A stretch of 15,211 bases of DNA from an uncultured Collinsella sp. (GCA_902478985.1 CABSNH010000027.1:1-15211); one strand, 5' to 3'; shown: positions 1-7,607, counted from the first letter of the stretch. Made by a program: numbers and translations. Notes: generated from the letters alone by a model not told the origin.

Positions 1-45
1 GATTTCTGCCTGTCTCGTGGGCTCGGAGATGTGTATAAGAGACAG
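1..45 (+). other. Illumina Nextera i7 adapter contamination
   Basis: This is not genomic. Positions 12-45 match the Nextera transposase read-2 adapter as I know it, and 27-45 are the 19-bp Tn5 mosaic end (AGATGTGTATAAGAGACAG). The preceding 3 bases plus the 8-mer TTCTGCCT (4-11) fit the end of the P7 oligo followed by an i7 index. Genomic DNA begins at about 46. Translated in frame with the next gene, the adapter yields the spurious peptide GSEMCIRDR, so any protein start placed here is false. Confidence 0.97.
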
Positions 46-46
46 G

Positions 47-316
47 TACTACGAGGACCGCCTGGGCGAGCGCTATGCTGGAACGGTCTCGTGGGTCAGC
101 AACATGGGGCTATTCGTGCGTCTCGATCTAACGCAGGTTGAGGGCCTGGTTTCCATTAAGAGCTTGGGTAACGAGTGGTTTGAGTTTGACGAGGACGCGC
201 TCACGTTGACGGGTGCCGACACGGGGCGCCGTTTTGAGCTGGGGCAGCGCGTGATTATCGAGGTCTCGCGCGTCAATACCACGCGTGGGCACTTGGACTT
301 TAAGCTTATCCATTAG
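47..316 (+). CDS. rnr: Ribonuclease R, C-terminal S1 domain (5' truncated)
   Basis: This is the last 89 residues of a 3'-5' exoribonuclease of the RNase II/RNB family. RNase R degrades structured RNA, and its C-terminal S1 domain binds the substrate. The visible part has the OB-fold S1 pattern: YAGTVSWVSNMGLFVRL, then VEGLVSIKSLGNEWFEFDE, then the family-typical TGRRFELGQRVIIEVSRV and the terminal LDFKLIH. The catalytic RNB domain and cold-shock domains lie outside the contig. There is no genuine start codon: the open frame continues upstream only through adapter sequence. The first genuine codon in frame is TAC at 47 and the stop is TAG at 314-316. A hairpin follows about 30 nt downstream. 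Another S1-tailed protein is possible, but the tail pattern fits RNase R best. Confidence 0.85.
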   Translation, partial: YYEDRLGERYAGTVSWVSNMGLFVRLDLTQVEGLVSIKSLGNEWFEFDEDALTLTGADTGRRFELGQRVIIEVSRVNTTRGHLDFKLIH

Positions 317-345
317 CCAAATCCCGACTCATGGTGGGGGAGCGG

Positions 346-370
346 AGGGCGGCCTTTCGGGACCGCCCTT
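346..370 (+). terminator. Terminator-like hairpin after rnr
   Basis: AGGGCGG (346-352) pairs perfectly with CCGCCCT (363-369) around a 10-nt loop, 30 nt after the RNase R stop codon. The T-tract is weak (two T, then CGCATTT), so termination efficiency is uncertain. Confidence 0.6.
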
Positions 371-448
371 CGCATTTGAATCGTGGCTACCTTGCCGTCT
401 GCTCGGCCGCCCGCTTACCTGCTATTTGAGAGGTAAAACCTACCAAAA

Positions 449-474
449 TAAACCTGTCCCTTTTGGCAGGTTTA
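449..474. repeat. 8-bp perfect inverted repeat upstream of the recombinase gene
   Basis: TAAACCTG (449-456) and CAGGTTTA (467-474) form a perfect dyad with a 10-nt spacer, ending 18 nt before the recombinase ATG. A further AGGT/ACCT half-site pair lies just upstream (431-441). The right side continues as GGTTTACAAGAA (469-480), which resembles the half-sites of Hin/Gin-type invertase crossover sites as I remember them. It could be an operator or recombination site for the adjacent recombinase, or a leader hairpin. The dyad itself is seen directly; its role is inferred. Confidence 0.55.
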
Positions 475-492
475 CAAGAAAGCGGGGATGAG

Positions 493-1098
493 ATGGCGAC
501 GGTGTACGGTTATGCGCGGGTGAGTTCGCGCGATCAGAACCTTAATCGGCAGCTGGATGCGCTGGGCGCCTATGGCGTGGGCTCGGCGAATATTTATGCC
601 GACCATGCGAGCGGCAAGGACTTCGATCGACCGCGTTATCGCGAGCTGCTGCACGTCCTGGGAGACGGGGACGTACTGGTGGTGCTTTCTATCGACCGAC
701 TTGGCCGTAATTACTCCGAGATTCTTGAGGAATGGCGACGCATTACCAAGGAGCTCGGGGTTGCCATTGTGGTGTTGGACATGCCATTGCTTGACACGCG
801 CGTCAGGGCCAGCGGCGCGCCGGATGTGACCAACACCCTGATTGCCGATATTGTGCTGCAACTGCTGAGCTACGTGGCGCAGGTGGAGCGCGAGAATATC
901 CATCGGCGCCAGGCGGAGGGGATTGCAGCGGCGCGAGCGCGAGGGGTCCGTTTCGGTCGACCTCGCAAGCCGTGCCCTCCTCAGTTTGAGCTGGTGCGCG
1001 ATAGCTATGAGGCAGGCGATATTACCCGCAGCCAGGCAGCAAAATGCCTGGGCGTGTGCGTGGGGACGTTCGATCGCTGGATGCGCGAGGCGGGGTAG
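493..1098 (+). CDS. Serine recombinase (resolvase/DNA invertase family)
   Basis: This 201-residue protein is a full-length small serine recombinase, which breaks and rejoins DNA at specific sites through a 5'-phosphoserine intermediate. The N-terminal catalytic domain (about 1-140) starts YGYARVSSRDQ, with the presumed nucleophile Ser11 after Arg8, and carries the active-site IDRLGR motif (Arg69 and Arg72). The long E-helix runs through VERENIHRRQAEGIAAARARG, and GRPRKP leads into a C-terminal helix-turn-helix (about 163-200: TRSQAAKCLGVCVGTFDRWM). The ATG at 493 is preferred over the in-frame TTG at 463 because homologues start at this position and the TTG start would place translation through the upstream hairpin. 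No invertible segment, transposase or phage gene is visible, so substrate and direction (inversion or resolution) are unknown. The next gene encodes a VanZ-like protein. Confidence 0.9.
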   Translation: MATVYGYARVSSRDQNLNRQLDALGAYGVGSANIYADHASGKDFDRPRYRELLHVLGDGDVLVVLSIDRLGRNYSEILEEWRRITKELGVAIVVLDMPLLDTRVRASGAPDVTNTLIADIVLQLLSYVAQVERENIHRRQAEGIAAARARGVRFGRPRKPCPPQFELVRDSYEAGDITRSQAAKCLGVCVGTFDRWMREAG

Positions 1099-1202
1099 GG
1101 GTTTGCGTCGCTTTGTCGCTTCCTGTTGCGATTCAAATTTTGATACGGTGACGATGCCATTTGTGGCTACACTCGCTGATATTCAAAAAAGGAGGTTGGC
1201 CC

Positions 1203-1784
1203 TTGGCTCGCGTAAAACAAATAATCGGATGGACCGCGATCGTTCTGTTCGCTGCAACGCTGGCGGGCATCTGGGTGCTGACGGAGCAAAACGCGGTGCA
1301 GACGTCGTTGCTGAGCGAGTCCACCGCGCGTGTGGTGGAGGGTCAGGCTACGGGCGTTCAGGCTGCCGATGCCACGGGTGAAGCCCAGACGGAGAACGGA
1401 ATGACCGGAGGCGCCGATTCGGCTGCCTCGAATGTCCGGTCTGGCCGACTTGCTTCCATTCGCATGCGGGTGGGCACAAACGTCCGTCGCGTTGCCCATA
1501 CCGTAGAGTTTTTCTTCGTCGGATTATTCGCCTCCGTGGTCGTGGTTTGCTTTTCCAGGCGTCCGTGGAGCGTATGCTCCCGTTGCGTGCCCGTATTGTT
1601 CTTTTGCGCCGCCTGCTCCGTTGGCGATCAGGTACATAAGATCTTTGTTCCCGGCAGGCATTTCGACGTTATCGATTTAGGATTCGATGCTGCGGGCTAT
1701 GTCACCGCCATGCTGTTGGTATTGCTGGCGGCGGCGTTAGTGCGCCATGCGACTCGGCCGATCGGCGCCCATGCGAGGCGCTAG
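1203..1784 (+). CDS. VanZ-family membrane protein
   Basis: A 193-residue predicted membrane protein with a TTG start. The AAAAAAGGAGG ribosome binding site at 1185-1195 sits 7 nt ahead of 1203, which decides the start. There is an N-terminal hydrophobic helix (about 8-27), then a polar Ala/Gly/Thr-rich stretch (about 28-90) probably outside the membrane. The VanZ core follows: RRVAHTVEFFFVGL (95-108), a hydrophobic segment with several cysteines (about 108-140), and GDQVHKIFVPGRHFDVIDLGFDAAG (positions 141-165), matching the family's D/E-x-x-H-x-x-FVPGR-x-x-D pattern. A final hydrophobic helix spans about 166-180. VanZ of Tn1546 confers low-level teicoplanin resistance by an unclear mechanism, and most chromosomal homologues have no known role, so no resistance should be assumed. 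It is transcribed in the same direction as the recombinase, 104 bp downstream. Confidence 0.85.
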   Translation: MARVKQIIGWTAIVLFAATLAGIWVLTEQNAVQTSLLSESTARVVEGQATGVQAADATGEAQTENGMTGGADSAASNVRSGRLASIRMRVGTNVRRVAHTVEFFFVGLFASVVVVCFSRRPWSVCSRCVPVLFFCAACSVGDQVHKIFVPGRHFDVIDLGFDAAGYVTAMLLVLLAAALVRHATRPIGAHARR

Positions 1785-1865
1785 CCGGTAACAAACCCGT
1801 TTCTGATAATGCGACCTTGTTGAATTATTTTGTGTCGCGCGTATTTCCGAGCGGTCGGATTTGAG

Positions 1866-1892
1866 GGGCGAGCGGTAGAACGCTCGCCCTTT
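1866..1892 (+). terminator. Rho-independent terminator after the vanZ-like gene
   Basis: A perfect 9-bp stem, GGGCGAGCG (1866-1874) with CGCTCGCCC (1881-1889), has a 6-nt loop and a short TTT tail. It separates the VanZ-like gene from the MurNAc cluster, implying that murR has its own promoter. Confidence 0.8.
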
Positions 1893-1914
1893 GTGCGCCA
1901 CGATGCGGCACAAT

Positions 1915-1943
1915 GTACCGCAAAAGCTGTTTGTATCCGGTAC
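1915..1943. promoter_or_regulatory. Inverted repeat in the murR leader, possible operator
   Basis: GTACCG (1915-1920) and CGGTAC (1938-1943) form a dyad with a 17-bp spacer, in the only gap between the vanZ terminator and murR. This is where a promoter for the cluster must lie, though I find no convincing -35/-10 pair. RpiR-type regulators commonly bind dyads in front of their own operons, so autoregulation responding to a MurNAc-6-P-like ligand is a reasonable inference. Site identity is unproven. Confidence 0.35.
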
Positions 1944-1988
1944 GAATCGTTCGTTGGTCTTTAATTCTTCTCAACGGAGGTGTTTGAG

Positions 1989-2840
1989 ATGGCAAACGGA
2001 TTGCTTTTGCGGCTTCGCGAGCGTGAGCTCAGCGCGAGCCCGGCGGAACGCAATGTCATCGCATATGTAAGCGCTCATCCGCACGAGGTGGTCGGGCTGT
2101 CCGTCCGCGGTCTTGCCGATGTCACGTTCTCCTCGCCCTCGAGCATTTTGCGCTTTTGCAAGCGTTTGGGTTTTGCGGGCTACAAGGAGTTCCAGCGCGA
2201 ACTGATTGCCGAGCTGGCGCTCTTAGGTGACAAGAAAGACATAGCCCTCGAGGACATCTCCATGGATGACAGCGTCGAACGTATCGTGGGGAAGGTGATG
2301 AAAAGCAACGTGCGCACAATCGAGGCGACGGCGCGAACGCTCGATTACACCGTCTTGGAGCGATGCGCGGCCCGTCTTAAGCGGGCACGCGCGGTCAATC
2401 TGTTCGGTATTGGTGCCTCTCGTTTGGTCGCGCACGACCTGGCGCAAAAGCTCATGCGTGTCGACAAAGAGTGCCATCTGTACGACGACTGGCATGATCA
2501 GCTCTTATGTGCCAAGAACATGCATGAGGGCGATATGGCAATCGCCTTTAGCTACTCGGGCTTGACGCAAGAGGTGCTGGACTGCACCGCCGAGGCTCAA
2601 CGTCACAACTGTCCCGTTGTGGCCGTTACCAAAGTAGATGGATCATCCAAGCTTGCCACCATGGCCGATGCCGTGCTCGGCGTCGCTGCGAGTGAACCCT
2701 TGGTCCGCAGCGGTGCCATGGCTTCGCGTATGGCCCAGCTTATGGTTGTCGATGCCCTGTACGCTGCTTACGTTGCCAGCGACTACGAACGGGCGACGCA
2801 TGTCATAAAGCAAAACTACATCGAGAAACAGGAAAGATGA
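1989..2840 (+). CDS. murR: RpiR/MurR-family transcriptional regulator
   Basis: A 283-residue regulator with the two-domain RpiR architecture. The N-terminal HTH_6 domain (about 1-77) has ERNVIAYVSAHPHEVVGLSVRGLAD and a recognition region SSPSSILRFCKRLGFAGYKEF. The C-terminal sugar-isomerase (SIS) domain (about 125-262) has FGIGASRLVAHDLAQKL and the phosphosugar-binding stretch FSYSGLTQEV. The ATG at 1989 is chosen over the in-frame GTG at 1980, because that GTG overlaps the CGGAGG ribosome binding site (1975-1980) that serves the ATG with 8 nt spacing. It lies directly before murQ (10-nt gap) and heads the cluster, so it probably senses MurNAc-6-P or a relative and controls murQ-murP-mupG. 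The symbol rests on family plus context; RpiR paralogues are hard to tell apart by sequence alone. Confidence 0.88.
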   Translation: MANGLLLRLRERELSASPAERNVIAYVSAHPHEVVGLSVRGLADVTFSSPSSILRFCKRLGFAGYKEFQRELIAELALLGDKKDIALEDISMDDSVERIVGKVMKSNVRTIEATARTLDYTVLERCAARLKRARAVNLFGIGASRLVAHDLAQKLMRVDKECHLYDDWHDQLLCAKNMHEGDMAIAFSYSGLTQEVLDCTAEAQRHNCPVVAVTKVDGSSKLATMADAVLGVAASEPLVRSGAMASRMAQLMVVDALYAAYVASDYERATHVIKQNYIEKQER

Positions 2841-2850
2841 GGTGAATGAA

Positions 2851-3774
<924 letters not shown>

Positions 3775-3831
3775 GTGCACGGCGTGAGCTGATATGACAT
3801 CTAGACGAGATACCCAATACAAGGAGGAGTT

Positions 3832-5262
3832 ATGACGAACAAAGAGCTGGCTCAAAAGCTGCTGGACCTTTTGGGCGGTAAAGACAACGTGCTCGCAAAC
3901 GCGGCGTGCATGACGCGCCTGCGCGTGACCGTCAAAGACACGGGCAACGTCGACACGGAGGGTATTAAGGCGCTCGACGGCGTGATGGGCCTGGTCGAGG
4001 ACGACACGATGCAGATCGTGCTGGGTCCGGGCAAGGTGAATAAGGTGCTCGAGGAGTTCTCCAAGCTCACCGGCCTTGCGAAAGGCGTTGCCGACGAGAG
4101 CGTGGTTGACGCTGCGGCCACGAACAAGGCCGCGCAGAAGGCCAAGTACGAGTCCAAGCCGGTTCAGGCCTTCCTCAAGAAGATTTCCAATGTCTTCGTC
4201 GCCCTGCTTCCCGGCATCATTGCGGCTGGCCTCATCAACGGTATCTGCAACGTCATTAACGTTTCGACGGCAGGCGCGCTTGCAGGCGAGTGGTGGTACC
4301 AGGGCATTCGTTCCATGGGCTGGGCCCTGTTCGCCTATCTGCCCATCTTGGTGGGTTATAACGCGGCACGTGAGTTTGGTGGCTCCGCTGCGCTGGGCGG
4401 CATCGCCGGCATGATGTGCATCGCCAACAGTGCCATGCCCCTGCTTGCGCCTGGCGCGGCTGATCCTGCCACTGCCATTCTGCTGCCGCTCACCAATGCG
4501 CAGTACAACCCCGCAGCGGGCGGCATGATCGCGGCTCTCATCGCTGGCGCATTTTTTGCCTGGATGGAGCGTCAGATTCGCAAGGTTATGCCCAACGCAC
4601 TCGACACGTTTTTGTCCCCGCTGCTGGTGCTCATCATCGGCGCCTTTGCTCTGATGCTCGTCATCCAGCCGGTTGGTGCATGGCTGACGACTGCCATCTT
4701 TAGCGTTTTGACCTTTATCTTCGAGAAGCTGGGCGTCCTGGGCGGCTATATCCTGTCGGCAGGCTTCTTGCCGCTGGTTTCCGTCGGCCTGCATCAGGCG
4801 CTCACGCCGATCCACGCTATGCTCAACGATCCCGACGGCGCTACCAAGGGTATCAATTACCTGCTTCCCATCCTTATGATGGCTGGCGGCGGCCAGGTCG
4901 GTGCCGGTTTGGCGCTGTACTTTAAGACCAAGAACGCCAAGCTCAAGAAGTACGTCGCAGAGTCCATTCCCGTTGGAATCCTGGGTGTGGGCGAGCCTCT
5001 GATGTATGCTGTTACGCTGCCGCTCGTTCGTCCGTTTGTGACGGCCTGCCTGGGTGCCGGATTTGGCGGCGCGCTCGCGGCGCTGCTTCACATCGGCACG
5101 GTTTCTCAGGGCGTTTCCGGTCTGTTTGGCCTGCTGATCGTCGTTCCTGGCCAGCAACTCGGCTACGTTGCCGCTATGCAGCTTGCCTATGCCGCCGGCT
5201 TTGTCCTGACGTGGTTCTTCGGTGTCGACGAGCAGAAGATCAACGAGTTCTTTGGCGAGTAG
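3832..5262 (+). CDS. murP: PTS system EIIBC component, N-acetylmuramic acid type
   Basis: A 476-residue sugar permease of the glucose-type PTS superfamily, which imports and phosphorylates its sugar across the inner membrane. The N-terminal EIIB domain (about 1-88) has NAACMTRLRV with Cys26 as the phosphorylation site, and DGVMGLVEDDTMQIVLGPG. A linker leads to the EIIC domain (about 105-470), with about ten hydrophobic segments and the substrate-site motif GVGEPLMY (385-392; Glu388). There is no EIIA domain, as in E. coli MurP, so phosphate must come from an EIIA encoded elsewhere. AAGGAGGAG (3821-3829) gives a clear start. Position between murQ and mupG supports MurNAc or MurNAc-GlcNAc as substrate. 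From sequence alone a related beta-glucoside or GlcNAc permease cannot be ruled out. A terminator follows. Confidence 0.88.
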   Translation: MTNKELAQKLLDLLGGKDNVLANAACMTRLRVTVKDTGNVDTEGIKALDGVMGLVEDDTMQIVLGPGKVNKVLEEFSKLTGLAKGVADESVVDAAATNKAAQKAKYESKPVQAFLKKISNVFVALLPGIIAAGLINGICNVINVSTAGALAGEWWYQGIRSMGWALFAYLPILVGYNAAREFGGSAALGGIAGMMCIANSAMPLLAPGAADPATAILLPLTNAQYNPAAGGMIAALIAGAFFAWMERQIRKVMPNALDTFLSPLLVLIIGAFALMLVIQPVGAWLTTAIFSVLTFIFEKLGVLGGYILSAGFLPLVSVGLHQALTPIHAMLNDPDGATKGINYLLPILMMAGGGQVGAGLALYFKTKNAKLKKYVAESIPVGILGVGEPLMYAVTLPLVRPFVTACLGAGFGGALAALLHIGTVSQGVSGLFGLLIVVPGQQLGYVAAMQLAYAAGFVLTWFFGVDEQKINEFFGE

Positions 5263-5329
5263 TTTGATATCGCGAGCCGTGTTGCTCGGGGTTCGCGGCG
5301 CGCAGCAGATTTCTTGATGCTATGGTTGT

Positions 5330-5363
5330 GCCGGCGGGGCTAGCTGCTCCGCCGGCCTTTTTT
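5330..5363 (+). terminator. Terminator/attenuator between murP and mupG
   Basis: GCCGGCGGG (5330-5338) pairs with TCCGCCGGC (5348-5356, one G-T pair) around a 9-nt loop, and is followed by TTTTTT (5358-5363). The mupG ribosome binding site AAAGGAG (5364-5370) abuts the T-tract. mupG transcription therefore depends on readthrough or on a promoter in 5263-5330, where I see no strong consensus. Confidence 0.82.
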
Positions 5364-5379
5364 AAAGGAGCGTTGAAGC

Positions 5380-6432
5380 GTGAAAACGGGTATTTCGATT
5401 TATCTTTCCAGCCCTCTGCAGGATATTGAGCGGACGATTGAACATGGTGCCGCGGCGGGTGCGCGCTATGCGTTCACCTCGCTGCATATTCCCGAGGATG
5501 GGGGAGCGGCGTATGCCGATAAGGTCCGTCATGTGCTGTCGCTGCTTTCCGCCCGCGGCATTGCGCTCATTGCCGATGTGGGGCCTCGCACGTGCGATTT
5601 GCTCGGGCTTGAGCGCATCGAGGACCTGCGCGATCTGGGGTTGGAATACCTTCGTTTGGACTATGGCTTTAGCGCCCAGCGGGTCGCGGAGCTGTCCGGT
5701 GTATTTCACATTGTGGTCAATGCATCGACGGTGAGTTCTGATGAAATCGCATCGTGGCGTGAGGCCGGTGCCGATGTGACTCGTTTTGCCGCCTGCCACA
5801 ATTATTACCCCAAGCCTTATACCGGTTTAGCTCTGGAGGACATTGCTCGGGTGAATCTTCGTCTTGCGGCGCTTGGATTCGAAATCATGGCTTTTGTGCC
5901 GGGTGATGCTAACGTTCGCGGGCCGGTATTCGAGGGACTGCCGACGGTCGAGGCGCAGCGCGGTCGCGCGTCAAAGGTTGCTCTCAATATGCTTGAGCTT
6001 GCACATGGCGCCGATTGCGACATTGTGTTGGTCGGCGACCCCGATCTATCCGATGCGGGCTGGGCGCAGTTTGCTCAAGTTTCCGCCGGATACGTGGATT
6101 TGCAATGCGAGCTTGAGCCCGGTTATGCCTATGTGCGCGGGCAGATTCATCACGACCGGCCCGACTCGAGCGTCCTCATTTTTAGGTCTCAGGAGTCACG
6201 TACGACGCTTAAGCCGGATTCCGTGCCGACGGATGCCGGAGCCGGCCTGCCGCGAAAGGCGGGGTCGATCGCTGTGAGCAATAGCGGATATGGGCGCTAC
6301 GAAGGCGAGCTTGAGATTGCGCGGGTCGATCTTCCCGGTGACGAGCGCATGAACGTTGCGGGCCATATCACGCCCGAGGCAATGGAACTGCTGCCGTTTA
6401 TCAAGCGCGGATTCGGGGTACGGTTCGTTTAA
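5380..6432 (+). CDS. mupG: DUF871/MupG family protein, likely 6-phospho-N-acetylmuramidase
   Basis: This 350-residue protein belongs to the DUF871 family (TIM-barrel plus C-terminal cyclophilin-like domain). Its Staphylococcus aureus member MupG hydrolyses MurNAc-6-P-GlcNAc, the imported peptidoglycan disaccharide. Visible family features are the N-terminal strand MKTGISIYLS, the FTSLHIPED segment (32-40), CHNYYPKPYTGL (139-150), and FVPGDANVRGPVFEGLPT (172-189). A smaller C-terminal domain starts near 240 and ends with VAGHITPEAMELLPFIKRG. The GTG at 5380 lies 9 nt after AAAGGAG. Location beside murR, murQ and murP mirrors the S. aureus mupG-murQ-murP-murR grouping and is strong contextual support. 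It is separated from murP by a terminator hairpin, so expression may be partly independent. Confidence 0.88.
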   Translation: MKTGISIYLSSPLQDIERTIEHGAAAGARYAFTSLHIPEDGGAAYADKVRHVLSLLSARGIALIADVGPRTCDLLGLERIEDLRDLGLEYLRLDYGFSAQRVAELSGVFHIVVNASTVSSDEIASWREAGADVTRFAACHNYYPKPYTGLALEDIARVNLRLAALGFEIMAFVPGDANVRGPVFEGLPTVEAQRGRASKVALNMLELAHGADCDIVLVGDPDLSDAGWAQFAQVSAGYVDLQCELEPGYAYVRGQIHHDRPDSSVLIFRSQESRTTLKPDSVPTDAGAGLPRKAGSIAVSNSGYGRYEGELEIARVDLPGDERMNVAGHITPEAMELLPFIKRGFGVRFV

Positions 6433-6524
6433 CGTGTGACCCGCGGGCTACAATTGGCCCATCATACGAAGGCGCCTCGTGTGGCGTGTGCCTGCGTTGG
6501 CCGATCTATATTCGGAGGATTCCC

Positions 6525-6884
6525 ATGACTGTACTGTTTGTTGAATATCCCAAGTGCTCGACCTGTAAGAAGGCCAAGGCATGGCTGGACGAACATGGGG
6601 TAGAGTATATCGATCGCGATATCGTTTTGGACAATCCCACGGCTGATGAGCTTGCGACCTGGACTGCTCGTTCGGGGCTGCCGGTGCGGCGCTTCTTTAA
6701 TTCGTCGGGCATGAAATATCGAGAGCTGGGCCTGAAGGCGCGTCTGGATGCGGGCATGACGGATCGGGAGTGCTACGAGCTGCTGGCGACCGACGGCATG
6801 CTGGTCAAGCGTCCGCTGCTGGTGGGCGACGACTTTGCGATTCCCGGCTTTAGGGAAGCGGCTTGGGCCGAGGCGTTGCTGTAG
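6525..6884 (+). CDS. ArsC/Spx/YffB-family thioredoxin-fold protein
   Basis: A 119-residue cytoplasmic protein of the arsenate reductase/Spx thioredoxin-like family. It opens with VEYPKCSTCKKAKAWLDEHG, where Cys11 and Cys14 form a CxxC pair. It continues with the family-typical DRDIVLDNPTADELATW and GLPVRRFFNSSGMKYRELGL, and ends with LATDGMLVKRPLLVGDDFAIPGF. The TDGMLVKRPLLV segment, with its invariant Lys-Arg-Pro, is standard in this superfamily. GGAGG (6514-6518) places the ATG at 6525. Whether it reduces arsenate, acts as an Spx-like RNA polymerase regulator or does something else cannot be told from sequence, and no ars genes are nearby. A possible -10 element TACAAT lies at 6449-6454 in the gap after mupG. 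Confidence 0.85.
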   Translation: MTVLFVEYPKCSTCKKAKAWLDEHGVEYIDRDIVLDNPTADELATWTARSGLPVRRFFNSSGMKYRELGLKARLDAGMTDRECYELLATDGMLVKRPLLVGDDFAIPGFREAAWAEALL

Positions 6885-6888
6885 CGGC

Positions 6889-7030
6889 TGCGGAAAGTGC
6901 GACCCGGAATTCGCTTCCAGAATGGGATGCGCTTTCCCAAAGTGGCCGGTTGCGGAAAGCACGTCCCATTCTGAGCTTCGATTGTGGGACACGGTTTCCT
7001 GAGCTTGAAATCTGGGACGCACTTTCCGCC
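6889..7030. repeat. Cluster of five palindromically arranged ~23-bp repeats
   Basis: Five imperfect copies of a unit with consensus about TGCGGAAAGYGCGTCCCA plus an A/T-rich end lie between two convergent genes: 6889-6913 (+), 6918-6939 (-), 6951-6975 (+), 6981-7003 (-), 7009-7030 (-). Copies 2 and 3 face each other: CAGAATGGGA (6918-6927) pairs perfectly with TCCCATTCTG (6964-6973), and GCTTTCC (6931-6937) pairs with GGAAAGC (6954-6960), giving a stem of nearly 20 bp. Copies 4 and 5 also share the lead-in CTGAGCTT with a 28-bp period (6971 and 6999). It may act as a bidirectional terminator or be a REP-like dispersed element. Not recognised from a named family. Confidence 0.85.
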
Positions 7031-7046
7031 GGCGGGCCTGCCTCAG

Positions 7047-7457
7047 TCAGTCCGCCAGCTGTGCCCATTCGTGCGGATCGTAGACCTTTACGTGTTTGTT
7101 GGGCTTGCCGCTCCAGTACTCCTCGTCCATAAAAGGCAGATATGCCTGAACGCCGGGGCAGATAAAGGGAATCCGCTGCTGTTGCAGTCGCTCGCGCTGG
7201 CGCTGCTCCAGGTGCGCCTCGGATATGACGGTCGGCATGCCGGACAGCTCGACGAGACTTGCCTGGATTCGCTTAAGGTCGGGGAGTCCCGCGTGCCATG
7301 ACATCCGCATGATCAAAAAGGATGCACGGCGGTATTTTGCCTGCACCACAGTAATGGCGGGGCGTAACGTGGGGTGAATTTTGTCCCGTTCGGGGCAAAG
7401 GTCGGCAGTGATCTCGAGGCCCAGGGTCTCCCATAGGTAATCAAGCTCTTCGTCCAT
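7047..7457 (-). CDS. Hypothetical protein, unrecognised
   Basis: A 136-residue product with no family I can name confidently. It is mixed alpha/beta in character with no signal peptide or membrane segment, an acidic N-terminus (MDEELDYLWETLG) and a GMPTVISEAHLEQRQRERL stretch. The segment RQRERLQQQRIPFICPGVQ then AYLPFMDEEYW reminds me of the N-terminal part of certain larger MarR-like winged-helix proteins. If so, this copy ends where the DNA-binding part would begin and may be truncated or a stand-alone domain. That likeness is from memory and untested. GAGG lies 4 nt before the ATG on the minus strand, a tight spacing. It converges on the ArsC-like gene across the repeat cluster. Confidence 0.6.
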   Translation of the reverse strand: MDEELDYLWETLGLEITADLCPERDKIHPTLRPAITVVQAKYRRASFLIMRMSWHAGLPDLKRIQASLVELSGMPTVISEAHLEQRQRERLQQQRIPFICPGVQAYLPFMDEEYWSGKPNKHVKVYDPHEWAQLAD

Positions 7458-7498
7458 GGCGCCTCGATATCTACGCGATCATTGATACTTCGATTGTG

Positions 7499-7529
7499 TT
7501 GCCTGGTGCTATCGTTTTCACGGTAGAAT
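7499..7529 (+). promoter_or_regulatory. Weak promoter-like sequence upstream of the tRNA region
   Basis: TAGAAT (7524-7529) resembles a -10 box, with TTGCCT (7499-7504) as a possible -35, but the 19-bp spacer is long. It lies 200 nt before the tRNA genes, which have a better promoter of their own. The 7530-7620 stretch downstream has no ORF, only loose dyads such as GCCAAC/GTTGGC (7532-7537/7583-7588). Confidence 0.25.
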
Positions 7530-7607
7530 CTGCCAACGGTTGACGGCTACCGCTCACGGCGTTTTGCCCTTCGTGTACAGCGGTTGGCTTCACAGGTCCT
7601 TCACGGG

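Noticed and set aside
86..95. Second partial adapter copy (GTCTCGTGGG inside rnr)
   Set aside because: Ten bases match the adapter at 12-21, but the match ends there and the sequence encodes the conserved S1-domain stretch TVSWVSN, so it is a chance match.
1785..1810. Second invertase-type site after the VanZ-like gene (AAACCCGTTT followed by CTGATAA)
   Set aside because: It looks loosely like a hix half-site, but agrees with the upstream site in only about 7 of 12 positions and has poor symmetry. Not enough to claim a pair of recombination sites.
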